Counted from the stretch's first letter, positions 34,596 to 43,636 are shown. The stretch: 64,000 nucleotides of DNA from Ilumatobacter fluminis (GCF_004364865.1 NZ_SOAU01000001.1:62001-126000); one strand, 5' to 3'. Translations and numbers: made by a program. Notes: generated from the sequence alone by a model not told the origin.

Positions 34596-35270
34596 GTGAC
34601 CCAGATCTGCCGTCTGCACCCTGCGACGGACCTCCCCGAACCCGACTTGCTCGACCGCTTCACCAAGCTGGCCTCCTCGCTCGTGAGCGACGTCTTCGAC
34701 CGCTGGAGCGGGGCGACCGGTGTGATGCCGCTTGCCGGCGTCGCCGACGACCAGGTCATTGCGGCACCTGCGGTCACCGTGCGGACCCGCCCTGGCGACA
34801 ACCTCGTCGTGCACCAGGCACTCGAGGAAGCACGTCCTGGCGAGATGATCGTCATCGACGGTCGCGGCCATCTCGACCGGGCCCTGCTCGGCGCGCTCAT
34901 GGTCACCTACGCGAAGCGTCGCGACCTCGCCGGAATCGTCGTCGACGGTGCCGTCCGCGACATCGCAGACCTCCGACAGATCGGGCTGCCGGTCTTCGCC
35001 GCCGGAGTGACGCACCTCGGCCCGTACAAGAACGGACCGGGTGAACTCCGCTGTCGAGTGTCGATCGGAGGCGTGCCGTGCGACGACGGCGACATCATCG
35101 TCGGCGACGTGGACGGAGTCGCCGTCGTGCCCCGTGCACGTGCAGCCGAGATCGTCGAGTTGGCCGAGGCGAAGGCTGCGGCCGAGCAAGCCGAGTTCGA
35201 GGCGATCGACGACGACCGCTGGGATCGCACCTGGCTGGCCGAGGCGCTCCGCGTCGAGGAGGTGCACTGA
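34596..35270 (+). CDS. RraA-like/HMG-aldolase family protein
   Basis: A 224-residue protein starting with GTG after GAAAGGAC. The fold and motifs are those of the RraA-like superfamily, which includes 4-hydroxy-4-methyl-2-oxoglutarate (HMG/CHA) aldolases: ASSLVSDVFDRW, VIDGRGHLDRALLGALMV and IVVDGAVRDIADL, with the Arg-Asp pair that binds the pyruvate enolate and metal. In a catabolic operon a pyruvate-releasing aldolase or oxaloacetate-decarboxylase role is more likely than RNase E inhibition. Confidence 0.87.
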   Translation: MTQICRLHPATDLPEPDLLDRFTKLASSLVSDVFDRWSGATGVMPLAGVADDQVIAAPAVTVRTRPGDNLVVHQALEEARPGEMIVIDGRGHLDRALLGALMVTYAKRRDLAGIVVDGAVRDIADLRQIGLPVFAAGVTHLGPYKNGPGELRCRVSIGGVPCDDGDIIVGDVDGVAVVPRARAAEIVELAEAKAAAEQAEFEAIDDDRWDRTWLAEALRVEEVH

Positions 35271-35273
35271 GCC

Positions 35274-36263
35274 GTGGCGCTCGTTGCTGTCCCTCAGTTC
35301 GTCTACGACGATGCGCTCGAACCGTTGCGCGCAGCGGGCCATGAGCTCCGCGTCCGCACCGATGACCACCCGCTGCCACACGGTGAGCTCGTGGAGTTCG
35401 TGGCGGGCGCCGATGCGCTCCTGACGATTCTGACCGACCGGATCGACGAGGCGGTCTTCGCCGCAGCACCGTCGTTGCGCGTCGTCGCGAACGTCGCCGC
35501 CGGCTTCGACAACATCGACGTCGACGCGGCCACCGCCGCCGGAGTCCTCGTGTGCAACACGCCGGGCGTGTTGGCCGAATCGACGGCCGATCTGGCGTTC
35601 GCGTTGCTGCTCGGTGCTGCGCGCCGGGTTGTCGAGGGCGATCGTGCGCTGCGCGGCGGTGAGTACACGCACTGGGTGCTCGATCAGCCGCAGATCGGCC
35701 TCGACGTGCACGGCAAGACCCTGGGCCTGTTCGGCTGCGGCGAGATCGGCCAGGCCGTTGCCCGACGCGCTGCGCATGGCTTCGCGATGGACGTGTGCTA
35801 CCACACCCGGAGCAAGCTCGATCCCGAGGTGGAGCGCAGGATCGGCGCCCGCTGGGTCGAGTTCGACGAGTTGGTCGAGCAGTCGGACTTCGTCTCGCTG
35901 CATGCCCCGCTCACCGACGCGACGAGGCACCGGTTCGACGCCGATGTGTTTGCTCGGATGCGCCCCACGTCGGTACTCGTGAACACGGCTCGAGGCCCAC
36001 TCGTCGACGAATCGGCACTGGCCGATGCGCTGGCCGACGGCACCATCGCCGGGGCCGGCATCGACGTGTACGAGAACGAGCCGGCCGTCCATCCTCGCTT
36101 GCTCGAGCAGCACGCGCGTGTGGTGCTGCTCCCTCACATCGGCAGTGCGACCACGGCCACACGACGCCGCATGGCCGACGTCGCGGTCGCCAACGTCGTC
36201 GACACCCTCGCCGGTGAGCAGCCGAGTCACGCTGTGAACCGGCCGGCCGTGCAGTCGAACTGA
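35274..36263 (+). CDS. D-isomer-specific 2-hydroxyacid dehydrogenase
   Basis: A 329-residue NAD(P)-dependent enzyme. The Rossmann motif GLFGCGEIGQAVARRA lies near residue 150. The catalytic triad is Arg in NTARGPLVDE, Glu in GIDVYENEP, and His in LLPHIGSAT. It is most like glyoxylate/hydroxypyruvate reductases, which interconvert hydroxypyruvate or tartronate semialdehyde-type compounds and glycerate; this fits the nearby glycerate kinase. The GTG start is 3 bp after the RraA stop. Confidence 0.92.
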   Translation: MALVAVPQFVYDDALEPLRAAGHELRVRTDDHPLPHGELVEFVAGADALLTILTDRIDEAVFAAAPSLRVVANVAAGFDNIDVDAATAAGVLVCNTPGVLAESTADLAFALLLGAARRVVEGDRALRGGEYTHWVLDQPQIGLDVHGKTLGLFGCGEIGQAVARRAAHGFAMDVCYHTRSKLDPEVERRIGARWVEFDELVEQSDFVSLHAPLTDATRHRFDADVFARMRPTSVLVNTARGPLVDESALADALADGTIAGAGIDVYENEPAVHPRLLEQHARVVLLPHIGSATTATRRRMADVAVANVVDTLAGEQPSHAVNRPAVQSN

Positions 36264-36297
36264 GTCGGCTCCCATCCCCCAGACGAAAGGCACTCCG

Positions 36298-37062
36298 ATG
36301 TCCAACAACCTCCTGACCGACCGATTCGCGCAGGGCGAGATCGCCCGCGGTGCATGGCTCGCCGTCCCGAGCTCGATCTCTGCCGAGATCGTCGCCCGCA
36401 CCGGGGTCGACTACTGCTGTGTCGACATGCAGCACGGCGCAGTCGGCTACAGCGATGCGATCCCGATGATGCAGGCCGTCCGGGCCGAAGGGGTCACGCC
36501 ACTCGTGCGTGTCTCGGCGAACGACATGGCCGAGATCGGCCGCGCGCTCGACGCCGGAGCGCAAGGCGTGGTGGTGCCGTTGGTGAGTACGCCCGAACAG
36601 GCTGCGGAGGCGGCCGCAGCGTGTCGCTACCCACCTCGAGGTGTGCGTTCGTTCGGACCGATCCGTGCGTCGGTCGCCGCCGGTTCGAGCGAGATCGATG
36701 CGCTGGAGCAGGTGCTCTGTGCCGTCATGGTCGAAACCGACGAGGGGCTCGCCAATGTCGAGGCGATCGCCGCGACCCCGGGCGTGGGTGCGATCTACGT
36801 GGGGCCGGCCGATCTGTCGCTCGCGCTCGGCCTGCCGCCGAAGTACGAGCACGACGATCCGACCCACGAGTCGTCGATCCAGCGGATCCGCAAGGCGTGC
36901 GAGTCGGCCGGGATCGTGGCGGGCATCCACTGCGCCGACGGTGACATGGCGCGACGCCGCCTCGCCCAAGGATTCCGCATGGTGACCGTCGCCAACGACG
37001 CGAAGTCGATCGGCGCGGCCGTCGCCGCCGAGTTGGCCGCCGCCGTGGCGTCGTCCGACTAG
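36298..37062 (+). CDS. HpcH/HpaI (GarL-like) class II aldolase
   Basis: A 254-residue TIM-barrel aldolase. Active-site features: His in DMQHGAVGY, Arg in TPLVRVSAND, metal-binding Glu in VMVETDEGLANVE and Asp in YVGPADLSLALG. Members cleave 2-keto-3-deoxy acids to pyruvate and an aldehyde; GarL gives tartronate semialdehyde from 5-keto-4-deoxy-glucarate. It follows the dehydratase logically in the pathway. It is the last gene of the plus-strand operon and overlaps the convergent glycerate kinase stop by 4 bp. Confidence 0.92.
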   Translation: MSNNLLTDRFAQGEIARGAWLAVPSSISAEIVARTGVDYCCVDMQHGAVGYSDAIPMMQAVRAEGVTPLVRVSANDMAEIGRALDAGAQGVVVPLVSTPEQAAEAAAACRYPPRGVRSFGPIRASVAAGSSEIDALEQVLCAVMVETDEGLANVEAIAATPGVGAIYVGPADLSLALGLPPKYEHDDPTHESSIQRIRKACESAGIVAGIHCADGDMARRRLAQGFRMVTVANDAKSIGAAVAAELAAAVASSD

Positions 37063-38078
37063 GACTGGTCCGGAGCGGCAGCCGAGCTGCGAGCTTCGAG
37101 AAGACGGTGCGTCGCCTCGACGACGCAGGCTTGGGTGTCGGTGAGCGCCCGGTGCTCCCCGAACGTCTCGACGAGCGCGGTGTATGGAATCCAGTCGACA
37201 TCTCGGACGATGCCGGCGATCGCGTGCACGTCGACCGAGCGATCGGAACACATGGACAGCACCCCGCCGACCACCTTGCCGTTCCGGCTGGTCGGGTCGA
37301 GTGACCCCTCGCCGGTGATGACGAGGTCGGCGGTATCGATCAGCCCGGCGAGACCGAGCTCACCCGCGACCAACTCGAACCCCGACGAGATGGTAGCGCC
37401 GGTTGCTGCAGCGAGCCCGCCTGCCAGGCCGCCTGCGGCGCCCGCTCCCGGCATCGTGGTGACGTCGACGCCGTATGTCGACCGGTAGGTGTCGGCGAGG
37501 GCCTCGAGCCGGCCGGTGATCCGTTCGATGGCGGCTGCGTCGGCTCCCTTCTGCGGGCCGAACACCCTGCCGGCATCGCCGAATGCTGTGTCGACATCGC
37601 AGGCGATCACGATGTCGACGGCCCGCAGTGCGTCGATCTCGCCCGACGATTCGAGCACATCGACGGCGCCCTGGCCCCCGTCGCTGGTGGCCGACCCACC
37701 CATGCCGACGACGATCCGGGATGTTCCTCGGCGTACGGCCTCGAGCAGGAGCTCGCCCACGCCGGCGGTGGTGGCCTCCTCGGGCCGATTGACATCGGCG
37801 CCCCCCGCCAGTGCGAGCCCGGCGGCCTGGGCCATCTCGATGACGGTGAGTGTGTCACTGCGATACCAGCCGGCGCGGACCGGCTCGCCGGCGGGCCCGG
37901 TGACGGTGGACCATTCGGTGGCACCACCGAATGCCTCGAGCAGCCCCTCGCCGCCGTCGGCGAGGGGCACCCGGTCGCATTCGTGTCCCTTGGCTTCGCA
38001 CGCCGCTGCGATCGCCGCAGCTACGCCGTCAGCGTCCAGGGTCCCTCGGAACTTGTCGACCGCCGCAACAACTCTCAC
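37059..38078 (-). CDS. Glycerate kinase, type I (GarK/GlxK family)
   Basis: A 339-residue protein. Motifs of the family: AAVDKFRGTL at the N-terminus, LADGGEGLLEAFGG, VVGMGGSATSDGGQGA and ITGEGSLDPTSRNGK. It phosphorylates D-glycerate to 2-phosphoglycerate (GarK type), feeding glycolysis. The GTG start at 38078 is 6 nt after TACAAT, a good leaderless promoter. It is convergent with the sugar-acid operon and probably part of the same pathway. Confidence 0.92.
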   Translation of the reverse strand: MRVVAAVDKFRGTLDADGVAAAIAAACEAKGHECDRVPLADGGEGLLEAFGGATEWSTVTGPAGEPVRAGWYRSDTLTVIEMAQAAGLALAGGADVNRPEEATTAGVGELLLEAVRRGTSRIVVGMGGSATSDGGQGAVDVLESSGEIDALRAVDIVIACDVDTAFGDAGRVFGPQKGADAAAIERITGRLEALADTYRSTYGVDVTTMPGAGAAGGLAGGLAAATGATISSGFELVAGELGLAGLIDTADLVITGEGSLDPTSRNGKVVGGVLSMCSDRSVDVHAIAGIVRDVDWIPYTALVETFGEHRALTDTQACVVEATHRLLEARSSAAAPDQS

Positions 38079-38084
38079 TCTCCG

Positions 38085-38090
38085 ATTGTA
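38085..38090 (-). promoter_or_regulatory. -10 box, leaderless glycerate kinase transcript
   Basis: TACAAT on the minus strand, 6 nt before the GTG start at 38078; it is the best -10 match in the window. Confidence 0.65.
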
Positions 38091-38167
38091 CGACACGAAC
38101 TGGTTGACGAAGGAGTGAGCGGAGGCCGAGGCAGCGTCAGCCGAAGGCGCCGTGGGCGACCCCGTCG

Positions 38168-38587
38168 TCAGGTGACGGAGCGTTGGGCGAGGAGCCAGCG
38201 GACTCGTTGCATCGTCAGGAGGTAGTGGACGACGATCGCGACGAGGACGACAGCGCCGAGCACGACCTGGCCGACGACGATCGCGAACACTGCCGAGAGG
38301 ACGAGGACGTCGAGCTCGATGATGAGCCGCACGATGCCGGGCACCGGGATCGGTCCGCCCTGCCCGGCGCTGAGATCGCCCGGCACCCGGAACGTGGCCC
38401 ACGTCGACGCCGCCACGACCGGGAACGCGATGGCCAGGACCCATCCGAATCCGTCACCGCCGACCTCCCACCCGACGACGGCCCAGCACGCGAGCGCCGC
38501 CAGCTCGACCAGGAACCGGAAGGCGCCCTGGGCCGGCGTGAGTGCCGAATCGTTCGTGTCGGCGAGGTCGTCAGCGCTGCCGGTCAT
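38168..38587 (-). CDS. DUF2568 (YrdB) family small membrane protein
   Basis: A 139-residue protein from MTGSADDL. Four hydrophobic helices contain FLVELAALACWAVVGWEVGG, ATFRVPGDLSAGQGGPIPVPG and IELDVLVLSAVFAIV. This Arg-Val-Pro-Gly-containing arrangement is that of YrdB/DUF2568, of unknown function. A six-codon upstream extension (to 38605) is possible. Downstream sits glycerate kinase, in the same direction with a 90-bp gap. Confidence 0.82.
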   Translation of the reverse strand: MTGSADDLADTNDSALTPAQGAFRFLVELAALACWAVVGWEVGGDGFGWVLAIAFPVVAASTWATFRVPGDLSAGQGGPIPVPGIVRLIIELDVLVLSAVFAIVVGQVVLGAVVLVAIVVHYLLTMQRVRWLLAQRSVT

Positions 38588-38757
38588 GTGGCGAGCCTGC
38601 CACATGCGGCGCGTACGGCATCGTTTCCGACACGGTACGCGTTAGTGCACTGTTATGAGGTGGCCGTCCGCGCGCCCTCTTCTGGTCCGCCGGTAGTCTC
38701 CGTGGGTCCGATTTCCCGATCGGCGCCACCCATGACCACACCGCCTTGGAGGGCCAC

Positions 38758-39699
38758 ATGGCCGGAGGCCTCGTCGGCTTGCTCGACGACATCGCAGCGC
38801 TCGCGAAGCTCGCGGCGGCATCGATCGACGATGTCGGCGCGGCAGCCGGGCGCGCCAGCGCGAAGGCGGCGGGTGTGGTGGTCGACGACACGGCGGTGAC
38901 GCCGGCCTACGTGCACGGCCTCGCCGCCGACCGCGAGTTGCCGATCATCAAGCGGATCGCCACCGGATCGCTTCGCAACAAGGTGCTGTTCATCCTGCCG
39001 GCCGCGCTGCTGTTGAGCGAGTTCGTCCCGCTGCTCGTCGAGATCATCCTGATGTTCGGCGGCACGTTCCTCGCCTACGAGGGCGCGCACAAGGTCCACC
39101 ACAAGTTCGTCGCGCACGACGTGCACGACGAGGTGCCGGCGGCGGTGAAGGGCCCGGAGGCCGAGGCGGCGACGGTGCAGGGCGCGATCCGGACCGACTT
39201 CATCCTGTCGGCGGAGATCATGGTGATCGCCCTGAAGGAAGTGATCGACGAGGGGTTCTGGTCGAGGGCGATCATCCTGCTCGTCGTCGCCGTGTTGATC
39301 ACGGTCGTCGTCTACGGCGTCGTCGCGTTGATCGTCAAGATGGACGACATCGGTCTGCGCATGGTCGAGACCGGCGACGAACGCGCCGCCCGGATCGGTC
39401 GGTTGTTGGTGAACGGGATGCCGAAGGTGCTCGCCGTGCTGTCGGTGGTCGGCACGGCGGCGATGCTGTGGGTGGGTGGCCACATCATCCTGGTCGGCAC
39501 GGACGAACTCGGCTGGCACGGGCCGTACGACTTCGTGCACCGCCTCGAAGAAGGCGTCCATGACATCGGGGGTATCGGGGGTGTGCTGGCGTGGTTGGTG
39601 AACACCGCCGTGTCGGCGCTGATCGGTCTCGTCGTCGGCTTCGTGATCGTCGCCGTCGTCAACGTTGTCAAAGGACGCCGCGGTGCAGTCGCGCACTGA
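38758..39699 (+). CDS. DUF808 (YedI) family membrane protein
   Basis: A 313-residue protein beginning MAGGLVGLLDDIAALAKLAA with SIDDVGAAAGRASAKAAGVVVDDTAVTP, the distinctive DUF808 opening. About six membrane helices follow, with the signature GAHKVHHK and the C-terminal NTAVSALIGLVVGFVI. Function unknown. GGAGGG lies 5 nt before the ATG at 38758. Confidence 0.9.
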   Translation: MAGGLVGLLDDIAALAKLAAASIDDVGAAAGRASAKAAGVVVDDTAVTPAYVHGLAADRELPIIKRIATGSLRNKVLFILPAALLLSEFVPLLVEIILMFGGTFLAYEGAHKVHHKFVAHDVHDEVPAAVKGPEAEAATVQGAIRTDFILSAEIMVIALKEVIDEGFWSRAIILLVVAVLITVVVYGVVALIVKMDDIGLRMVETGDERAARIGRLLVNGMPKVLAVLSVVGTAAMLWVGGHIILVGTDELGWHGPYDFVHRLEEGVHDIGGIGGVLAWLVNTAVSALIGLVVGFVIVAVVNVVKGRRGAVAH

Positions 39700-39730
39700 C
39701 CTGCTCGACCGAGGTCCGAGCCGGCCGATA

Positions 39731-39749
39731 CCACTGGTGGTGCCAGTGG
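39731..39749 (+). terminator. Hairpin downstream of the DUF808 gene
   Basis: CCACTGG and CCAGTGG form a perfect 7-bp stem around TGGTG, 32 bp after the stop. It could terminate the DUF808 transcript, or be a dyad regulator site for the EAL gene that starts 52 bp further on. Confidence 0.4.
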
Positions 39750-39800
39750 CGATTGCGCTACGGTCCGTGACAATTCAGATCGACAGAGTGGGGGGTGCGG

Positions 39801-41885
39801 ATGTCCGTTGAGACGCAGACGCTTGCTGTTCCCGCACCCGGTCGCGAGCCGACGCCCGACCTCCCACCGATTCCCGGTGTCGATCCGACGCTCGACCCCC
39901 GCCGCGCCGATCCACGCGCCTATCGGGTGGGTCGGCTGCGGTGCTGGTGGGCGCGCATCCTCGACCCAGTCGAGTTGTCGGCGAGCTCGAGTCGCTGGTC
40001 GTGGCGCCCCGCCGTGGCGCTCGCCACGCTGTACTTCGTCCTCGGATCGTTGTGGGTCGTCGTGTCGTCGTCGATCGTGTCGGGTTCGTCGATCACGAAC
40101 CCGGAGATCCTGAAGGGGATCGGCTTCGTCGGTGCCACCTCGGTGTTCTTCGGCGCATTGCTGCTCGAGTACGGACGGCGTGCCCGCCGGTCGGCGAACC
40201 GATTGCGGGAGCTGATCGAGTCGACCGGCGACCTCACCTTCCGCTACCGGATCTGGCCGATCGTCCGCTTCGACTACATCTCCGAACACGTCGATCACTG
40301 GATGGGCATGCCGGCGGCCGACTACTACGCGCAGCCCGACCTGTTCGTGCGCCAGGTCCACCCCGACGACCGTGAGCGGTTCGGACAACTGATCGCCCAT
40401 GCGACGAGCGACGTCCCCGCGTTGATCCGGTGGATCGATGCCGACGGGCGGGTGTTCCACTCGTTGATCGATCTCCGTTCGGTGACCGATCGTCGCGGCC
40501 GCATCGTCGCGATCGACGGCCGGATCCGCGACGTCACGGAGTCGCGCCGCGATCGCGCCGAGTCGGAGGTCGGCGCCGCCACGCTCGGCCGCCTGGCGAG
40601 CGGCGATCCCTTGCTGCAGGTGATCGAATCGGTGTGCGAGCAGGTGGTCGATCTGATGGGTGTCGAGATCGCGGCCGTCGGTCTTCCGATGCCGGACGGC
40701 TCGGTCGACCTGATCGCCAGCGCGGGCGACGTGCCGGCGATCCAGAACCTCAAGATCCGCTGGGACGAGGGACCGCTCGCCGACGGCCCGACCGGTCGAG
40801 CGGTACAGGAGCGACAGCCGGTGGTCATGACGCCCGACCATCCGAGCTACTCGGCGTGGCGCCAGCTCGCACTCGAAGCCGGTGTGTCGTCGTGCCTCGC
40901 CGTTCCGATCGTGCGCGGCGGTGAGGTCGTCGCGACGCTCACCCTGTGGTCGCACTTCGGGAATCCGTTCGATGCTGCGAACGTCGGTCGTTTCGACCGC
41001 ATCGCCCGTCGGCTCGCCTTCGCGGTGGCGCAGTTGCCGCCGATGACGTCGCTGGCCGACGACCCGGCTCATCCCAATCGACCGGTGATGCCGCCGGTCG
41101 ACGTCCGTCGTGCGCTCGACGAGCACCGGTTCGAACCGTGGTTCCAGCCGCAGGTCGACGCCGAGGGCCGCATCGTCGCGCTCGAGATGTTGATGCGGAT
41201 GCGTGGCCTCGACGGTGAGGTCGTCGCACCGAACATCGTGATCCCGGCCGCCGAGTCGCTCGATCTGATGCCGACGATCGGCCGGACCTTGCGGCGCCTC
41301 GCCATCGATCATGCGACGCCGTGGTTCGAGCTGGGCCTCGAGCGGATCTGCCTCAACGTGTCCGTCGACGAGTTGATGACCCCAGGCTTCATTGGTGAGA
41401 TGGAAGACCTGATCACCCGCGATGGCGTGCGGGCCGAGCAGGTCGAGATCGAGTTGGTCGAGACCGCGCCGCTCGATTCGGCGGCGCAGCGGGTGCTCGG
41501 CCGGTTGGTCGAGATGGGTTTCCGGGTCGCCGTCGACGACTACGGATCTGGCTGGGCGTCGCTCAGCCATCTCTCGAGGCTGCCGGCCCACGTGATCAAG
41601 GTCGACCGGGTGTTCGTGCGTGACGTCGCCGTGTCCGACCGCGCGAAGGCGCTCGTGAAGTCGACGTTCGAACTGGGACGGTCGCTCGAACTCATCACGG
41701 TCGCCGAGGGCGTCGAGACCGCCGACCAGTCGGCGTTGCTGGTCGAACTGGGCTGCGACCTGATGCAGGGGTTCCTGTTCTCGCCGCCCGCACCGGCCGA
41801 GCACATCGACGCGTTGATGCGCAGTGGTGAGCGGCCCTTCTGGCCGGTCATCGCATCGTCGTTGGGTCGCCCGGCGAAGGCCTGA
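39801..41885 (+). CDS. Membrane-anchored PAS-GAF-EAL protein, probable cyclic-di-GMP phosphodiesterase
   Basis: A 694-residue protein. A cytoplasmic N-terminus is followed by two membrane helices (about 70-125), a PAS domain (about 130-235), a GAF domain (about 250-410) and an EAL domain (about 435-680). The EAL signature is EML rather than EAL. The other catalytic residues are present: CLNVSV (Asn), ELVETAP (Glu), VDDYGSGWASL (Asp-Asp), IKVDR (Lys), VAEGVET (Glu) and LMQGFLFSPP (Gln). There is no GGDEF domain. It is therefore probably an active c-di-GMP phosphodiesterase controlled by a ligand or redox signal. GGGGGG precedes the ATG. Confidence 0.87.
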   Translation: MSVETQTLAVPAPGREPTPDLPPIPGVDPTLDPRRADPRAYRVGRLRCWWARILDPVELSASSSRWSWRPAVALATLYFVLGSLWVVVSSSIVSGSSITNPEILKGIGFVGATSVFFGALLLEYGRRARRSANRLRELIESTGDLTFRYRIWPIVRFDYISEHVDHWMGMPAADYYAQPDLFVRQVHPDDRERFGQLIAHATSDVPALIRWIDADGRVFHSLIDLRSVTDRRGRIVAIDGRIRDVTESRRDRAESEVGAATLGRLASGDPLLQVIESVCEQVVDLMGVEIAAVGLPMPDGSVDLIASAGDVPAIQNLKIRWDEGPLADGPTGRAVQERQPVVMTPDHPSYSAWRQLALEAGVSSCLAVPIVRGGEVVATLTLWSHFGNPFDAANVGRFDRIARRLAFAVAQLPPMTSLADDPAHPNRPVMPPVDVRRALDEHRFEPWFQPQVDAEGRIVALEMLMRMRGLDGEVVAPNIVIPAAESLDLMPTIGRTLRRLAIDHATPWFELGLERICLNVSVDELMTPGFIGEMEDLITRDGVRAEQVEIELVETAPLDSAAQRVLGRLVEMGFRVAVDDYGSGWASLSHLSRLPAHVIKVDRVFVRDVAVSDRAKALVKSTFELGRSLELITVAEGVETADQSALLVELGCDLMQGFLFSPPAPAEHIDALMRSGERPFWPVIASSLGRPAKA

Positions 41886-41896
41886 CGACCGGCCGG

Positions 41897-42370
41897 TCAG
41901 ACCCGGCGGACGACGAGGACGCGCTCGATGCCGAACAGCTGGTTCGTGCGCTGCGCCGCCGGGGAGAGCCACTGCTCGATGTCGCGCGGCGGCATGAGGA
42001 CCGGCCGGTGGACGTCGACCCGTTCGCCGTCGTGGACGATCGTGGCGGCGCCGTGGTGCAGCACGTTGCGGACCCAGTCGGCCTGGGTGCCGTAGGGCAG
42101 GACGACGACGAACCCGTCGTCGGTCGGGATGGCGTCGATCGGGGTCTCGTACTCGGTGCCGCTGGAGCGGCCGCGGTGCACGACCTTGGAGTAGCCCGCC
42201 CCCGGGTCGCCTGCGGTCTTGATCGCCTGCTTGTTCCAGAACGACTTGTTGACCGTGCGCACTCCCCGCAGCACGGTCGGGTTCTGCGTCCGGATCCCGA
42301 ACAGGAGCACACCGAACAGCACCCCCACGAGCAACCCGAACCCCAACACGCCCCGCACGATCATCTTCAT
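41897..42370 (-). CDS. Membrane-anchored Ddn-like deazaflavin-dependent oxidoreductase
   Basis: A 157-residue protein with an N-terminal hydrophobic segment (VLGFGLLVGVLFGVLLFGI), then a Ddn-like domain: KVVHRGRSSGTEYETPIDAI, VLPYGTQADWVRNVLHHGAAT, ending HRPVLMPPRDIEQWL. The RSSG loop corresponds to the cofactor phosphate contact. It is presumably a membrane-facing F420-linked redox protein. It is convergent with the EAL gene. Confidence 0.82.
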   Translation of the reverse strand: MKMIVRGVLGFGLLVGVLFGVLLFGIRTQNPTVLRGVRTVNKSFWNKQAIKTAGDPGAGYSKVVHRGRSSGTEYETPIDAIPTDDGFVVVLPYGTQADWVRNVLHHGAATIVHDGERVDVHRPVLMPPRDIEQWLSPAAQRTNQLFGIERVLVVRRV

Positions 42371-42424
42371 GCCCGATACCTAACCACACCGAGAGCGCAC
42401 TCGGTCCAGCTGACGAAGCAGATC

Positions 42425-42524
42425 GGGTCAAGTGTCAGAGGTGACGGCGAGGAACGAGCCGGGTCGGGTGTCGGAGGGAACGGCGACGGAGTCGCCGTTT
42501 CCGGAGATCACCCGACTCCGGTGA
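42425..42524. repeat. Family A repeat, truncated (A-type partial arm plus G-type left arm)
   Basis: A partial A-type arm (GGGTCAAGTGTCAGAGG) is followed at 42461 by a G-type left arm ending at ATCACCCGACTCC. The right arm is missing, and the LLM stop follows at 42543. The spacer-like GCAGGTGCGTGCCCGG is retained. Confidence 0.85.
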
Positions 42525-42542
42525 CGCAGGTGCGTGCCCGGG

Positions 42543-43586
42543 TCAGAGGAGGGGGATGACCTTCTGAGCGACGTCGCGGATCACGGCTTCCTTCTCGGCG
42601 AGGGGTGGGAGCACGACGATCTGGTCGAGCCCGGCGGCTTCGAGGTCGGCGATGCGGGTCGCGAGTTCGGCCGGGGTGCCGACGAGGCACGATCGGTCGA
42701 TCAGTTCGGCGGTCAGGAACGGCTCCTCCTCGGGGAGCACCCAGCAGTTGTGCCCCTGATGGACCCGCTGGTGCCGGAGCTCGGGCGGTGTTTCCTCGAC
42801 GAGGGCGACGTAGTCGGGCCAGAAGTCGGCCATGTGGGCAGGGGGTCGTCGGCCGAACTGTGCGTACTGGTCGTAGGCGTAGTGCACGGCTGCGATCGCG
42901 AACGCACCCGCCTGGCGGCGCACTCGTTCGCTGTCGTGTGGTTCGCCGTCGTCGGTGACGACGATCGTCGTGAGGTTGGAGAACGCGAACTCGTCGCGTG
43001 GGCGATCGATGCGTCCGCGCAGCGCGGCGATCACGTCGGGGTCGGCCGGCGCGGAGCTGATGAGTCCGTCGCCGTGGCGAGCGGCGAGTTCGAGCGATCG
43101 TGGACCGAACGCCGACACGTGGACGGGGATGCGTGGCTCGAAGCGGACGAAGCCGTGGTCGGGCATGAGGTGACGCACCGGTGTGTCGGCGCCGCGGAAG
43201 TGCACGGTCGTCTCGTCGCCGTCGAGCAGCGATCGCAGCTCGGTCAGGTAGCGATCGAACTCGGCGATCGGCATCGGCTTGTGGCGGATGATGCGCATCG
43301 CCGTGTTGCCCGATCCGATCCCGCAGAAGACCCGGCCCGGGGCCAACTCGTTGATGGTGGCGAGGGCGGCGGCGGTGACCGACGAGGGTCGTGTGCCGGC
43401 GACGGCGACGCCGGTGCCGAGCTGCATCGTGGTGGTCCGTTCGGCGGCGAGCGCGAGCATCGCGTAGACGTCCGACCAGATCATCTGGCTGTCGGCCATC
43501 CAGCAGTGGGTGAACCCGAGCGACTCGGCCTCCACCACGTAGTCGAGGTCGCCCGGTCGCGACGCCACACAGATCCCGAACTCCAT
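42543..43586 (-). CDS. LLM-class F420-dependent oxidoreductase
   Basis: A 347-residue TIM-barrel protein. Its start MEFGICVASRPGDLDYVVEAE and LGTGVAVAGTRPSSVTAAALATINELAPGR match luciferase-like monooxygenases of the F420-binding kind (methylene-H4MPT reductase/F420-dependent glucose-6-phosphate dehydrogenase group). GIGSGNTAMRII holds the non-prolyl cis-peptide region. Substrate unknown. GGGAGG precedes the ATG. Confidence 0.88.
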   Translation of the reverse strand: MEFGICVASRPGDLDYVVEAESLGFTHCWMADSQMIWSDVYAMLALAAERTTTMQLGTGVAVAGTRPSSVTAAALATINELAPGRVFCGIGSGNTAMRIIRHKPMPIAEFDRYLTELRSLLDGDETTVHFRGADTPVRHLMPDHGFVRFEPRIPVHVSAFGPRSLELAARHGDGLISSAPADPDVIAALRGRIDRPRDEFAFSNLTTIVVTDDGEPHDSERVRRQAGAFAIAAVHYAYDQYAQFGRRPPAHMADFWPDYVALVEETPPELRHQRVHQGHNCWVLPEEEPFLTAELIDRSCLVGTPAELATRIADLEAAGLDQIVVLPPLAEKEAVIRDVAQKVIPLL

Positions 43587-43636
43587 CCCCGCAGCCTCCC
43601 AGACCGACTCCGCCGACGACCGGTCGGAGCACCCCC

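Noticed and set aside
39312-42431. A 1039-codon open reading frame on the minus strand
   Set aside because: It covers the antisense of the EAL gene and parts of its neighbours. No motif is present, and codon composition matches a shadow frame.
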